NCBI RefSeq assembly: GCF_004151235.1
Contig: NZ_JUIV01000007.1
Location: forward strand, 142,061-206,060
From: Flavobacterium anhuiense
GTDB taxonomy: Bacteria > Bacteroidota > Bacteroidia > Flavobacteriales > Flavobacteriaceae
Direction: 5' to 3'
DNA: 64,000 nt
Shown one piece after another: positions 51,419-61,110 of this stretch. The position numbers and the translations under genes are program-made. The notes below the pieces were generated by a model. It worked only from the letters and a program-made list of their open reading frames with translations, did not search any database and was not told where the DNA came from. The stretch's first letter is position 1; every line of letters starts with the position of its first letter.

Positions 51419-52702
51419 ATGTACTCTTCTTAAAAGGAAAATTGAGGTTACAAAGAATATCGCCAAAATCACAATAGCCGCACGCGGACTTCCTGTAATC
51501 TGATCGATGATTCCGTAAACACACATTCCGATTACGATTCCTATTTTTTCTGCCACATCATAAAAACTGAAGAATGATGCTGTATCTTCTGTTTCTGGCA
51601 ATAATTTAGAATATGTAGATCGTGATAAAGCTTGAATTCCTCCCATTACAAATCCTACAACAGTTGCCATAACATAAAAGTGTGTCGGCAATGTTATAAA
51701 GTAAGCTAAAGCACAGAAAACTGCCCAAATCGCATTGATAAAAATCAAAGTTGGAACGTTACCCCATTTAGAAGAAGCATAAGAAGTTAAAAGTGCTCCA
51801 AAAACAGCTACAATCTGAATTAATAGAATACAAATTATTAAACCTATTGTACTTTCTTCTTTTGAAGACCATTGAATTTCCTGAGCTCCAAAATAGGTTG
51901 CTACAAGCATTACAGTTTGAACTGCCATACTGGAAACAAAGAAACCTCCTAAGTAACGCTTTAAAGGAATATTTTCCTGTAATAATGCCCAAACCTTTTT
52001 TAATTCTTTAAAACCATTAAACACAACAGCTTTTGTTAGTTTCTGTCCTGTTTCTTTACTTCCTTTTGGCAAATAATAATAAGTATATTGGCTAAATAAA
52101 ATCCACCATACTCCTACCATTACAAAAGAATAACGCATAGCTTCCATTCTTGCAGCATCATTTTCAGCTCCCATTATCATCCATAAATTGATAGCCAACA
52201 AAAGAACACTTCCTATATATCCTAAAGAATATCCTTTAGCACTAATTCTGTCTTGCTGTTCTTCAAATGCTATATCTGGAAGATATGAGTTATAGAAAAC
52301 CAAACTCCCCCAGTATCCTAATAGTCCAAGGAAATAAAATGCTAATCCGACATAAATATTTTCAAGATCAAACCAATATAATCCCATGCATGACAAAGCT
52401 CCCACGTAACAGAAAAATTTCATGAAGGATTTCTTGTTTCCAACATAATCGGCAATACCTGATAATAATGGAGAAATAAAAGACACAACCAAAAAGGCCG
52501 CTGCCGTGATAAAACTAATTAATGCTGAATTTTTTAAATGAAGACCGAAAACATCAATGTAATGATCACGATCGCTGAATAACGCTTCATAAAAAATTGG
52601 AAATACTGCCGAAGCGATTGTAAGTGTATAAACTGAATTGGCCCAATCATAAAATGCCCAAGCATTTAAAAGCTTCTTATCTCCTTTTGGTAGGTTTTTC
52701 AT
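51398..52702 (-). CDS. UMF1-type MFS transporter
   Basis: 434 residues, twelve helices. The opening AWAFYDWANSVYTLTIASAV (about 14-33) is the signature of the UMF1/Atg22-like group. Later blocks: GIADYVGNKKSFMKFFCYVG (motif A-like loop) and GFVMGGIQALSRSTYSKLLP (about 345-364). The transported substrate is unknown for the group; the yeast relative Atg22 effluxes amino acids from vacuoles. No operon partner. The stop overlaps the terminator of the sigma operon. Confidence 0.9.
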   Translation of the reverse strand: MKNLPKGDKKLLNAWAFYDWANSVYTLTIASAVFPIFYEALFSDRDHYIDVFGLHLKNSALISFITAAAFLVVSFISPLLSGIADYVGNKKSFMKFFCYVGALSCMGLYWFDLENIYVGLAFYFLGLLGYWGSLVFYNSYLPDIAFEEQQDRISAKGYSLGYIGSVLLLAINLWMIMGAENDAARMEAMRYSFVMVGVWWILFSQYTYYYLPKGSKETGQKLTKAVVFNGFKELKKVWALLQENIPLKRYLGGFFVSSMAVQTVMLVATYFGAQEIQWSSKEESTIGLIICILLIQIVAVFGALLTSYASSKWGNVPTLIFINAIWAVFCALAYFITLPTHFYVMATVVGFVMGGIQALSRSTYSKLLPETEDTASFFSFYDVAEKIGIVIGMCVYGIIDQITGSPRAAIVILAIFFVTSIFLLRRVHKKDVSN

Positions 52703-52794
52703 AGAAATGGTTTGTTAAATAGGCTACGAATTTATCTATTTTTTATGATAATCAAATACAAATTATCTAATTCGTTCATTAATAAATTATAAAC

Positions 52795-52824
52795 AAAAAA
52801 GCCATTCATAATGAATAGCTTTTC
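52795..52824 (-). terminator. terminator of the M48 lipoprotein gene
   Basis: AAAAGCCATTCAT (52797-52809) and ATGAATAGCTTTT (52811-52823), one mismatched pair; on the minus strand a T-run follows. Confidence 0.7.
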
Positions 52825-52845
52825 TTAATATCCTAAAAATATATT

Positions 52846-53655
52846 TTATTTAATAGTTCCTACTTTTAATGCAATTGCTTTTGCTTCGGGAATCAAAGCT
52901 TTAATATTAGCAATCCTTGTAGCATCAGAAGGGTGAGTGCTCATGAATTCTGGAGTTCCTGAACCACCTGATTTCGCCGCCATCCTGCTCCAAAAAGCAA
53001 CAGCATCATCTGGATTGTAACCTGCAATTGCCATTAAAGTCAAACCGATTTTATCAGCTTCACTTTCGTTGCTTCTGCTAAATGGAAGCATAACTCCTAC
53101 TTCAGAACCAATTCCGTAGGCTTGAGCAAATATTTGTTGTGTTGCTTCAGATTTTCCGCTTGTTGCAGCTCCTAAAGCCGCACCTCCTATTTGCTGTAAT
53201 TGTGCCGCAGACATTCTTTGTGCACCGTGATTTGCCAAAGCGTGAGAAACTTCATGCCCCATTACCGTTGCCAAACCTGATTCGTTTTGTGTAATTGGAA
53301 GAATTCCAGAATAAACCACAATTTTACCTCCTGGAAGACACCATGCATTTACTTCTTTGTTGTCTACCAATTTATATTCCCAACGATAATCTTTTAGATA
53401 TTGTGTCTGACCTAAATAATTCAAATATCTTTCTGCAGCTGCCTTTATTTTAAACCCTACAGTTTCAACAAGTTTTGCGTCTGCTGTTCCGGTAATAACT
53501 TTGTTTTCAGACAAAAAAGTACTGTATTGCTGAAAAGAGGATGGAAATAATTCGCTATTTGAAACAAAATTCAAATTTTGTTTTCCCGTAATTGGATTTG
53601 TTGCGCAACCCATAATAAGTGCTCCAAAAACCCCTAAAAACACATATTTTTTCAT
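52846..53655 (-). CDS. M48 family zinc metallopeptidase, lipoprotein
   Basis: 269 residues from the ATG at 53655; the frame continues upstream, but the lipoprotein signal (MKKYVFLGVFGALIMGC, Cys at 17) starts here. Right after the Cys is ATNPITGKQNLNFV, usual for LoiP/YcaL-type M48 proteins. The zinc motif HEVSH is in ATVMGHEVSHALANHGAQR, and the third ligand Glu lies in SNESEADKIGL. These periplasmic proteases act in outer-membrane quality control in other bacteria. A possible -7 element TATTTTTG is at 53676-53683. It is 85 bases from the GH31 gene. Confidence 0.9.
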   Translation of the reverse strand: MKKYVFLGVFGALIMGCATNPITGKQNLNFVSNSELFPSSFQQYSTFLSENKVITGTADAKLVETVGFKIKAAAERYLNYLGQTQYLKDYRWEYKLVDNKEVNAWCLPGGKIVVYSGILPITQNESGLATVMGHEVSHALANHGAQRMSAAQLQQIGGAALGAATSGKSEATQQIFAQAYGIGSEVGVMLPFSRSNESEADKIGLTLMAIAGYNPDDAVAFWSRMAAKSGGSGTPEFMSTHPSDATRIANIKALIPEAKAIALKVGTIK

Positions 53656-53739
53656 AATTCGAGCTATTTTTATAGCAAAAATACGATTAAAAAAGATAAA
53701 ATGTTTTATACGATAAATCAAAAAATTATCAAAATTTAA

Positions 53740-56139
53740 CTATTCTCCAATAATGTGAAGCTCATTAAACTCTTTATCAACCACTAAGAAATTATTTTGC
53801 TCGAAACTAATTTTATCAAACTCTATTTTTTCATTGTCAATTTCAATTTCTGTAACTTTAAATGGAAGTCCAATTAAATTGATTTTATATTTAGAATAAG
53901 GCGTTTCGTATTTTCCTTCTTTGTGAAGCTGAATAATAAGCTCTTTTTCTTTTCCTATATTTCTTAGTGACAAATAACTGTAACGCCCTTTTTTATAATC
54001 ATAGCCATCTTGAGCATCTTCATAAACTGCTGACTGCTCTTTACCGTTTTTATAGTAAACATCAAGTGTCAATTCATCAAATTCTAATTCTCCTACATAT
54101 TGCTGAACTGGATATTTAGGAATAATTGCACCCGCTTTTACAAAAACCGGAATCTCATCAAATTTACTATCAATCCAGATTTCTCTTCCTCCAATAAAAA
54201 GCTCATTTGTCCAGTAGTTATACCATTCTCCTCTAGGAATATACATACGTCTACCTACAGCGTTAGGTTCAAGTATTGGACACACCAAAATTTGATTTCC
54301 GAAGATAAATTCATCATTGCGATAATGTGTCTGCGTATCATCCTGATCAAAATAAACTAGCGGTTTTAACATCGGAACTCCTTCTTCAATATATTGCCAA
54401 AACATGGTGTATAAATAAGGAAGCAATTGATAGCGAAGACTAACAAATTTTCTAGTGATATTAATTACTTCTTCGTCAAATGACCACGGTTCCTGGTTTC
54501 CGTGATCTCCTGAAGAGTGTGTTCTACAAAAAGGATGAAAAACGCCTAACTGAATCCAACGTGCATATAACTCACCTGAAGGCTGTTCTGCAAATCCACC
54601 AATATCAGAGCCTGTGAATCCCATTCCAGAAATAGACATTCTCTGCACTTGTATATTTGCAATCCATAAATGTTCCCAAGTTGCTACGTTATCTCCTGTC
54701 CAAGAAGAAGTGTATCGCTGAGCCCCAGAATAAGCCGATCTTGTAATTACAAATGGACGTTTCGGATAAGCGAATCGTTTCACACCATGATAAGTTGCCC
54801 TTGCCATCTGAGTTCCGTAAATATTATGGGCTTTTCTATGACTGCAAGGATTTCCATCGTAAAAGTGGCGAACATCCATTGGAAATGTTTTATTGGGAAC
54901 TTCCATTACAGCAGGTTCATTCATATCATTCCAAACACCTTTTACTCCTATCTCTGAAACTAATTCTTTAAACAAACCGGCCCACCATTCTCTAACTGCG
55001 GGATTTGTATAATCTGGAAAATTGCATTCGCCTGGCCAAACTTTTCCTTTCATATAAGGACCATCGGCTCTTTTGCAGAAATAATCTTTTTCTAAAGCTT
55101 CCTTGTAAACCCAATAATCTTTATCAATTTTAATTCCGGGATCGATGATTACAACCGTTTTAAAACCATCTTCGGCTAGTTCAGCAACCATCTTTTTGGG
55201 ATCTGGAAAATAGTTTTTGTTCCAAGTGAAACACCTAAAACCATCCATATAATCAATGTCCAAATAAATGGCATCACATGGAATTTGAAGTTCTCTGAAT
55301 TTTGAAGTGATTTCTTTTACTTTACTTTCCGGATAATAACTCCATTTACATTGATGATAGCCTAAAACCCAAAGTGGCGGTAATTCTGGTTTTCCAGTTA
55401 AATCGGTATAAGTAGTAACAACATCTTGCATCTGCGGGCCATAAATGAAGTAATAATTCATTTCACCACCTTCTGCCCAAAAACTGGTAATATTTCTTCT
55501 TTCCTGACAAAAATCAAAGAAAGTTCTAAATGTATTGTCAAAAAATATTCCGTAAGATTGTTTGTTGTGCAAGCCAATGTAAAACGGAACAACTTTATAT
55601 AAAGGTTCCTGATCTTTTTGGTAAGCATATTGATCTGTAGCAAAATTTTCTACTCTTTTGCCTTTAAGATTCATTTGAGTGGCTTTATCTCCAAGACCGT
55701 AATAACATTCTCCGTCTTTAGAGTATTTACTCATTTTTACAATGTTTCCACCATATTCATAGCTTTCTTCCCAATGAAAACCAAGTTCATCTTCTAGAAT
55801 TAGAAAATCGTTTAAATCATAAATTGAGAGACGAAGATCTGCTTTTTGGATTTTACATTTTACTTTGCTTGTTCTAATCTGGAAATACGTTTCTTCTTCA
55901 GTAAGTTCCAAAAAATTATAACCGTGAAGCTGACTTTTATCGATAGCATATGAGAAGTCATTGCTGAAATACCCTTTTGTAGTAAAACGGAATCGAATTA
56001 GACTATCACGAAGAACAGTAACTTTTAAAATTACTTTGTTGTCGGTGTTAAAGAAAATAGAATCTCCTTCATGTTCATAAGAGACAATTTTTGATGGGTA
56101 TAAATCGCCTTTGTATTCTAATGATGTGTTTGTAATCAT
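53740..56139 (-). CDS. glycoside hydrolase family 31 (alpha-glucosidase)
   Basis: 799 residues, complete. Substrate and catalytic blocks: GVWNDMNEPAVMEVP with nucleophile Asp near residue 405 and SWTGDNVATW with the acid/base Asp near 480. N-terminal beta sandwich (about 1-230), central barrel (IYLDIDYMDGFRCFTWN, LWVLGYHQCKWSYYPES) and C-terminal beta domain. No signal peptide, so likely cytoplasmic. GH31 enzymes release glucose from alpha-1,4 or alpha-1,6 glucans. Gene order glgA-glgC-glgB-GH31 (all minus strand) implies a role in turnover of the glycogen made by the neighbours. A -7 element TATGTTTG is at 56176-56183. Confidence 0.93.
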   Translation of the reverse strand: MITNTSLEYKGDLYPSKIVSYEHEGDSIFFNTDNKVILKVTVLRDSLIRFRFTTKGYFSNDFSYAIDKSQLHGYNFLELTEEETYFQIRTSKVKCKIQKADLRLSIYDLNDFLILEDELGFHWEESYEYGGNIVKMSKYSKDGECYYGLGDKATQMNLKGKRVENFATDQYAYQKDQEPLYKVVPFYIGLHNKQSYGIFFDNTFRTFFDFCQERRNITSFWAEGGEMNYYFIYGPQMQDVVTTYTDLTGKPELPPLWVLGYHQCKWSYYPESKVKEITSKFRELQIPCDAIYLDIDYMDGFRCFTWNKNYFPDPKKMVAELAEDGFKTVVIIDPGIKIDKDYWVYKEALEKDYFCKRADGPYMKGKVWPGECNFPDYTNPAVREWWAGLFKELVSEIGVKGVWNDMNEPAVMEVPNKTFPMDVRHFYDGNPCSHRKAHNIYGTQMARATYHGVKRFAYPKRPFVITRSAYSGAQRYTSSWTGDNVATWEHLWIANIQVQRMSISGMGFTGSDIGGFAEQPSGELYARWIQLGVFHPFCRTHSSGDHGNQEPWSFDEEVINITRKFVSLRYQLLPYLYTMFWQYIEEGVPMLKPLVYFDQDDTQTHYRNDEFIFGNQILVCPILEPNAVGRRMYIPRGEWYNYWTNELFIGGREIWIDSKFDEIPVFVKAGAIIPKYPVQQYVGELEFDELTLDVYYKNGKEQSAVYEDAQDGYDYKKGRYSYLSLRNIGKEKELIIQLHKEGKYETPYSKYKINLIGLPFKVTEIEIDNEKIEFDKISFEQNNFLVVDKEFNELHIIGE

Positions 56140-56326
56140 ATCTCAAATGAATTAATTTAACATTTTCCTCATATCCAAACATACAAAAAAAGTTCGTAAC
56201 GCCCTATGAATAAAAGGTTTATTCACGAAAACGTTTTTTCTGAATGAGTTTCAAATTACAAAACAAAAAATCAGCAATTTGATAATTTTGAAACGATATA
56301 ATGACAAAACCTTAGTTCAAGATTTT

Positions 56327-58234
56327 TTATTCAATCAAAGAATATACAGTAACACTTAAAGGCGGTAAGATTAATGCAACAGAAAAATCTCTTCCATCAT
56401 AAGCAACTGTTTCTATTTTTAATGTATTAGAATTTTCTACGCCACTTCCACCGTAAATTGTGGCATCGCTATTAAAAATCTCTTTCAATTTGCCTTTTTT
56501 GGGAATACCAATTCTATAATTTTCTCGAACAACTTCAGTAAAATTGCACACCACAATTAAATTCTCATCAGGATTATTTCCCTTTCGCATGTATGATAAA
56601 ATAGCATTTTGGTGATCTGAATAATTAATCCATTCAAAACCATCGCCACTAAATTGTTTTTCGTATAAAGCTGGCTGTGACTTATACAATTGATTCAAAT
56701 CTGTAATCAATCTTTTTATTCCAGAATGAAAATCATATTGCAGTAAATGCCAGTCTAAACTTTGTTCAAAATTCCATTCTGAAGTTTGACCAAATTCAGC
56801 TCCCATAAACAGAAGTTTTGTTCCAGGGTGCGTAAACATATAGCTATACAGTAATCTCAAATTTGCAAAACGCTGCCATTCGTCACCAGGCATTTTATAG
56901 ATAAGCGAATTTTTGCCATACACCACTTCGTCATGCGAAAATGGAAGCATGAAATTTTCAGTAAAAGCATAGGTCATCGAAAAAGTCAATTCATTCTGAT
57001 GGTATTTTCTATAGACGGTTTCTTTTTGAAAATATTTTAAAGTATCGTGCATCCAGCCCATCATCCATTTCATTCCAAAACCTAAACCTCCTATAGAAGT
57101 GGGTCTTGAAACCATCGGAAAAGAAGTGCTTTCTTCTGCAATAGTTTGAATTCCATCAAAATTAGAATAGATTACTTCATTGAATTCTTTAAGAAAGCTA
57201 ATGGAATCAAGATTTTCTCTTCCTCCAAAAATATTAGCTTCCCATTCTCCATCTTTTCTAGAATAATCCAAATAAAGCATAGAAGCCACAGCATCGACTC
57301 TAAGTCCGTCAATGTGATAATTTTGAAGCCAAAAAACAGCATTACTGATTAGAAAAGCACGAACTTCATTTCTTCCATAATTAAAAACTAAACTCTTCCA
57401 ATCAGGATGATACCCTTTTCTCCTATCTGGATGTTCATATAAATGCGAACCATCAAAAAAGCCTAAACCATGAGCATCATCAGGAAAGTGCGACGGAACC
57501 CAGTCTAAAATTACTCCAATTCCTTCCTGATGCAATCTATCAACCAAAACCATAAAATCCTGTGGTTTGCCAAAGCGTGAAGTCGGTGCAAAATATCCCG
57601 TCAATTGGTAACCCCAAGAAGGATCGTACGGATATTCCATTATAGGCATAAACTCAACATGCGTAAAACCAGTTTCTTTTACATATTTTACTAAATCATC
57701 TGCAAGTTCCAAATAAGTCAAAAACCGATTATGTTCTGCTCTTCTCCAAGACCCCAAATGTACTTCATAAACCGAATATGGTTTATCTAATGCATTATAA
57801 TCCTGACGTTTCTGCATCCAATTTTCATCCTTCCACTTATAATCCAAATCCCAAACAACAGAAGCTGTATGAGGCGGTTTTTCACAATAAAGTGCAAAAG
57901 GATCGGCTTTTTCGGTAATTACACCATTGATATTAGATCGGATTTTATATTTATAAAGTGCTCCTTTTGAAATATCAGGAATAAATCCTTCCCAAATTCC
58001 AGAAGAATCCCAACGCACATTTAGATTATGTTCGCCCTGAGTCCAATAATTGAAATCGCCCACAACAGAAACCGACTGCGCAGTTGGAGCCCAAACTGCA
58101 AAGTAAACACCTTTAACTCCGTTCACCTCAGTTAAATGAGCTCCTAATTTTTCATATAATCTGAAGTGTTTCCCAGCTTTGAATAAATCTATGTCAAAAT
58201 CGGTAAAAAGAGAATGTGCGATTACTTTAGTCAT
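56327..58234 (-). CDS. glgB: 1,4-alpha-glucan branching enzyme
   Basis: 635 residues, lacking the extra N-terminal module of E. coli GlgB (728). N-terminal CBM48 domain with YFAVWAPTAQSVSVVGDFNY (about 43-62). GH13 barrel: GILEGYR-like block VEFMPIMEYPYDPSWGYQ, DGLRVDAVASMLYLDYSR (nucleophile Asp near 313), TIAEESTSFP (acid Glu near 367) and FSHDEVVYGK (third Asp region). The enzyme creates alpha-1,6 branches in glycogen. It lies 61 bases after glgC and is followed by GH31. Confidence 0.95.
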   Translation of the reverse strand: MTKVIAHSLFTDFDIDLFKAGKHFRLYEKLGAHLTEVNGVKGVYFAVWAPTAQSVSVVGDFNYWTQGEHNLNVRWDSSGIWEGFIPDISKGALYKYKIRSNINGVITEKADPFALYCEKPPHTASVVWDLDYKWKDENWMQKRQDYNALDKPYSVYEVHLGSWRRAEHNRFLTYLELADDLVKYVKETGFTHVEFMPIMEYPYDPSWGYQLTGYFAPTSRFGKPQDFMVLVDRLHQEGIGVILDWVPSHFPDDAHGLGFFDGSHLYEHPDRRKGYHPDWKSLVFNYGRNEVRAFLISNAVFWLQNYHIDGLRVDAVASMLYLDYSRKDGEWEANIFGGRENLDSISFLKEFNEVIYSNFDGIQTIAEESTSFPMVSRPTSIGGLGFGMKWMMGWMHDTLKYFQKETVYRKYHQNELTFSMTYAFTENFMLPFSHDEVVYGKNSLIYKMPGDEWQRFANLRLLYSYMFTHPGTKLLFMGAEFGQTSEWNFEQSLDWHLLQYDFHSGIKRLITDLNQLYKSQPALYEKQFSGDGFEWINYSDHQNAILSYMRKGNNPDENLIVVCNFTEVVRENYRIGIPKKGKLKEIFNSDATIYGGSGVENSNTLKIETVAYDGRDFSVALILPPLSVTVYSLIE

Positions 58235-58254
58235 GTTTGATTTTTAAGGCGATT

Positions 58255-58275
58255 GAAATTTGGAATTTGGGATTT
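58255..58275 (-). repeat. partial copy of the AATTCCAAATCCCAA element
   Basis: On the plus strand GAAATTTGGAATTTGGGATT (58255-58274), with one arm only, in the gap between glgC and glgB. Full hairpins of the same family are at 34312-34350 and 44799-44838. Confidence 0.6.
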
Positions 58276-58295
58276 TTATAATATTTTTTCAGGTT

Positions 58296-59576
58296 TTATT
58301 CAATTCTAAAGTTGTCTGAAAGCGTAACTCCTTTTTTGATGACAACAATACCATCTTTTATACTATACAATTCATTCGTAAAATTGTCTAAATGTTTTCC
58401 TCCACTAATGTGAACATTATTTCCAATACGAACATTTTTATCAATTAAAGCATTATTAATAAAGCAGTTTTCGCCAATTCCGACATGAATTTTATTAATA
58501 CTACTTTCATGGTTTAATTCGTCAAGATCTTGATAAAAATCATTACCCATAACGTAGCAGTTCTCCAAAACGGTTCCTTCTCCAATTCTGGAACGAATCC
58601 CTATTACTGAACTTTTGATTTCTTTGGCATTAATAATACAGCCTTCTGATATCAGAGATTGATTGATAATCGAATTTCTAAATTTAGATGGAGGCAGTAA
58701 TCTAGGTCTTGTAAAAATTTTATTCTCGTTATCAAACAAATTAAACTCTGGAATATCTGCTGTTAAACCAATGTTTGCTTCAAAAAATGATTCGATATTT
58801 CCAATATCAGTCCAATATCCTTCATATTGGTAGCTTAAGATTTTATGTTTTCCAACAGATTGGGGAATTATTTCTTTACCAAAATCTTTTGTTTCTTGGT
58901 CAGCCATTAATTCTACAAGCAATGATTTATTGAAAATATAAATCCCCATAGAAGCCAGATATTTTTTGCCTTTTTCCTGCATTTGCTCACTCACTTCAGA
59001 TTCCCATTCTGGCAATAAAGAAGCATGAGGTTTTTCTATAAATGCATGAATATTGTTTTCGTGATCGGTTTTAAGAATACCAAATTCAGGTGCATCCTTT
59101 GCATTTACAGGCAAAGTTGCAATAGAAATTTCAGCGTCAGCAGCAATATGCGCTTCGAGCATTTCATTAAAATCCATTTGATACAATTGATCTCCAGAAA
59201 GAATTAAAGCGTGATCAAAATCGTGTTTCAAAAAATGTGACATACATTGTCTCACAGCATCGGCCGTTCCTTGAAACCAAGTTGGATTGTCTGGAGTTTG
59301 TTCAGCAGCTAAAATATCAACAAAAGACTGACTAAAAATACTGAAATTAAAAGTGTTTTTAATGTGAGCATTTAGTGACGCAGAATTAAATTGTGTCAAA
59401 ACAAATATTTTAAAAATATCCGAATTTATACAATTTGAAATAGGAATATCAACCAAACGATATTTTCCTCCAATCGGAACCGCCGGTTTTGATCTTGTTT
59501 CTGTCAATGGAAATAAACGTGAACCTTGTCCACCTCCTAAAATAATGGCGACTACATTTTTCTTTTTAAATTTCAT
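58296..59576 (-). CDS. glgC: glucose-1-phosphate adenylyltransferase
   Basis: 426 residues. Nucleotidyl-transferase start AIILGGGQGSRLFPLTETR (about 11-29) and KPAVPIGGKYRLVDIPISNC (34-53), then GTADAVRQ and FEANIGL. The C-terminal ~130 residues form a left-handed beta helix (hexapeptide-like, INNALIDKNVRIGNNVHISG). The enzyme makes ADP-glucose, the committed step of glycogen synthesis. It overlaps glgA by 11 bases, so the two are co-translated. Confidence 0.95.
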   Translation of the reverse strand: MKFKKKNVVAIILGGGQGSRLFPLTETRSKPAVPIGGKYRLVDIPISNCINSDIFKIFVLTQFNSASLNAHIKNTFNFSIFSQSFVDILAAEQTPDNPTWFQGTADAVRQCMSHFLKHDFDHALILSGDQLYQMDFNEMLEAHIAADAEISIATLPVNAKDAPEFGILKTDHENNIHAFIEKPHASLLPEWESEVSEQMQEKGKKYLASMGIYIFNKSLLVELMADQETKDFGKEIIPQSVGKHKILSYQYEGYWTDIGNIESFFEANIGLTADIPEFNLFDNENKIFTRPRLLPPSKFRNSIINQSLISEGCIINAKEIKSSVIGIRSRIGEGTVLENCYVMGNDFYQDLDELNHESSINKIHVGIGENCFINNALIDKNVRIGNNVHISGGKHLDNFTNELYSIKDGIVVIKKGVTLSDNFRIE

Positions 59577-60993
59577 CTTGCTGAATTATTAAGTTGTATA
59601 TTTCGATATATTCTTGGCAAACTCTTTCCCAGGAATGATCTGCTGACATTCCTCTTTTTAAAACTTTATTGAAGTTTATTTTATCCTCATACAACCTAAC
59701 AGCACGATTTATTGAATAGCATATATCAGCCACAGAAGCTTGATCATGACAAACTCCATTTCCTTCATCACCAAAATCAATAACCGTATCTCTCAATCCT
59801 CCAGTTCTTCTAACAATTGGAATTGTTCCGTAACGCATCGCATACATCTGATTTAATCCGCATGGCTCTACCCTTGAGGGCATTAAAATATAATCTGAAC
59901 CTGCATAAATCAAATGCGCCAATTCTTCATTATAACCTATAAAAACATTGTAATTTCCTTTATAATCATTTCGCAGTTGAGTCAGCTGTGATTCAATTGC
60001 TGCATTTCCTGATCCCAAAATCAAAATATTAATTTCTTCAAAATGTTCTGACAAAGCCAAAGCAGAAGCATGCGGAAGCAAATCGCCTCCTTTTTCTTCA
60101 AACAATCTTCCAATAAAGCTAAACAGTGGCTTTGAAGGGTCTAAATCAAATTCTTCACACAGTTTTTCTTTATTTTTCTGTTTTCCTATTTCAAAATCTT
60201 CAATCGAATAATTTTCTACAATCATTTTATCTTTTATCGGATTCCAAACTTCAATATCGATTCCATTTAAAATTCCCCTTGATTTATTTCTTACAGAATT
60301 AAACAATGATTCTAAACCATTTGCCGAAATATTAATTTCATTTAAATAACTTGGAGAAACTGTTGTTACCGCATTTGCACATTTTATTCCTACTGCTAAA
60401 GAGTTTATCGAATTGCTCCATTCTAAAAACCCAACATGTTTCAAGTCAAACTCTGGTAAATAATACAATTTATCAAAACCAAACCATCCTTGATACAAAC
60501 CATTATGAATCGTTATGGCCATTTTTACATTTTTTATACTTTCATATTTATAAGCAAATTGCAATAAAAACGGAATAACTCCAGTGTGATGATCGTGGCA
60601 ATTAATAATGTCTGGAATTTTATTTCGTGCTATAATCCAATCCAATGTCGCAATTTGAAAAGACAAAAATCTTTCTATATCATCTTCGTACCCATAGACA
60701 TTCGGACGATTGAATAATTCATTAATCTCGATCAGATACAGCTCATATCCTAATTTATCTGTTGTTTCCTTTAAAACACTAAACGGAAAATTAAAATCTC
60801 CTAATTTAACTGTACCCCAATGGACACATTCAAAATCATTTTCGTGCCTAAACTTTGTGTCGTAACAAGGAATTACAACTCTAACTTCATGTCCAGCAGA
60901 CTGCTGATATTTTGGCAATGCACCAACTACATCTCCCAAGCCTCCAACTTTTGCCACAGGGTAGCATTCTGCACTAATATGAAATATTTCCAT
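59566..60993 (-). CDS. glgA: glycogen synthase (ADP-glucose type)
   Basis: 475 residues, GT5 family. N-terminal substrate-binding motif VAKVGGLGDVVGALPK (about 13-28), then INCHDHHTGVIPFLLQF (catalytic His region), and FIGRLFEEKGGDLLPHA (start of the second Rossmann domain). The loop MPSRVEPCGLNQMYAMRYG (~375-393) is the family signature. It adds glucose from ADP-glucose to the growing alpha-1,4 chain. First gene of the glycogen operon, with a 117-base upstream region in which I do not see a clear -7 box. Confidence 0.95.
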   Translation of the reverse strand: MEIFHISAECYPVAKVGGLGDVVGALPKYQQSAGHEVRVVIPCYDTKFRHENDFECVHWGTVKLGDFNFPFSVLKETTDKLGYELYLIEINELFNRPNVYGYEDDIERFLSFQIATLDWIIARNKIPDIINCHDHHTGVIPFLLQFAYKYESIKNVKMAITIHNGLYQGWFGFDKLYYLPEFDLKHVGFLEWSNSINSLAVGIKCANAVTTVSPSYLNEINISANGLESLFNSVRNKSRGILNGIDIEVWNPIKDKMIVENYSIEDFEIGKQKNKEKLCEEFDLDPSKPLFSFIGRLFEEKGGDLLPHASALALSEHFEEINILILGSGNAAIESQLTQLRNDYKGNYNVFIGYNEELAHLIYAGSDYILMPSRVEPCGLNQMYAMRYGTIPIVRRTGGLRDTVIDFGDEGNGVCHDQASVADICYSINRAVRLYEDKINFNKVLKRGMSADHSWERVCQEYIEIYNLIIQQDEI

Positions 60994-61110
60994 TCAAGAA
61001 ATTAATTTATGATTATAGATAAGAAGCAATCATTTAAATACTACTTTTATGTTTTCTAAATTTAGCAAAAAATCAAGCAAAAATCTTTAGTTTAAACAAG
61101 TTTTATTGAA

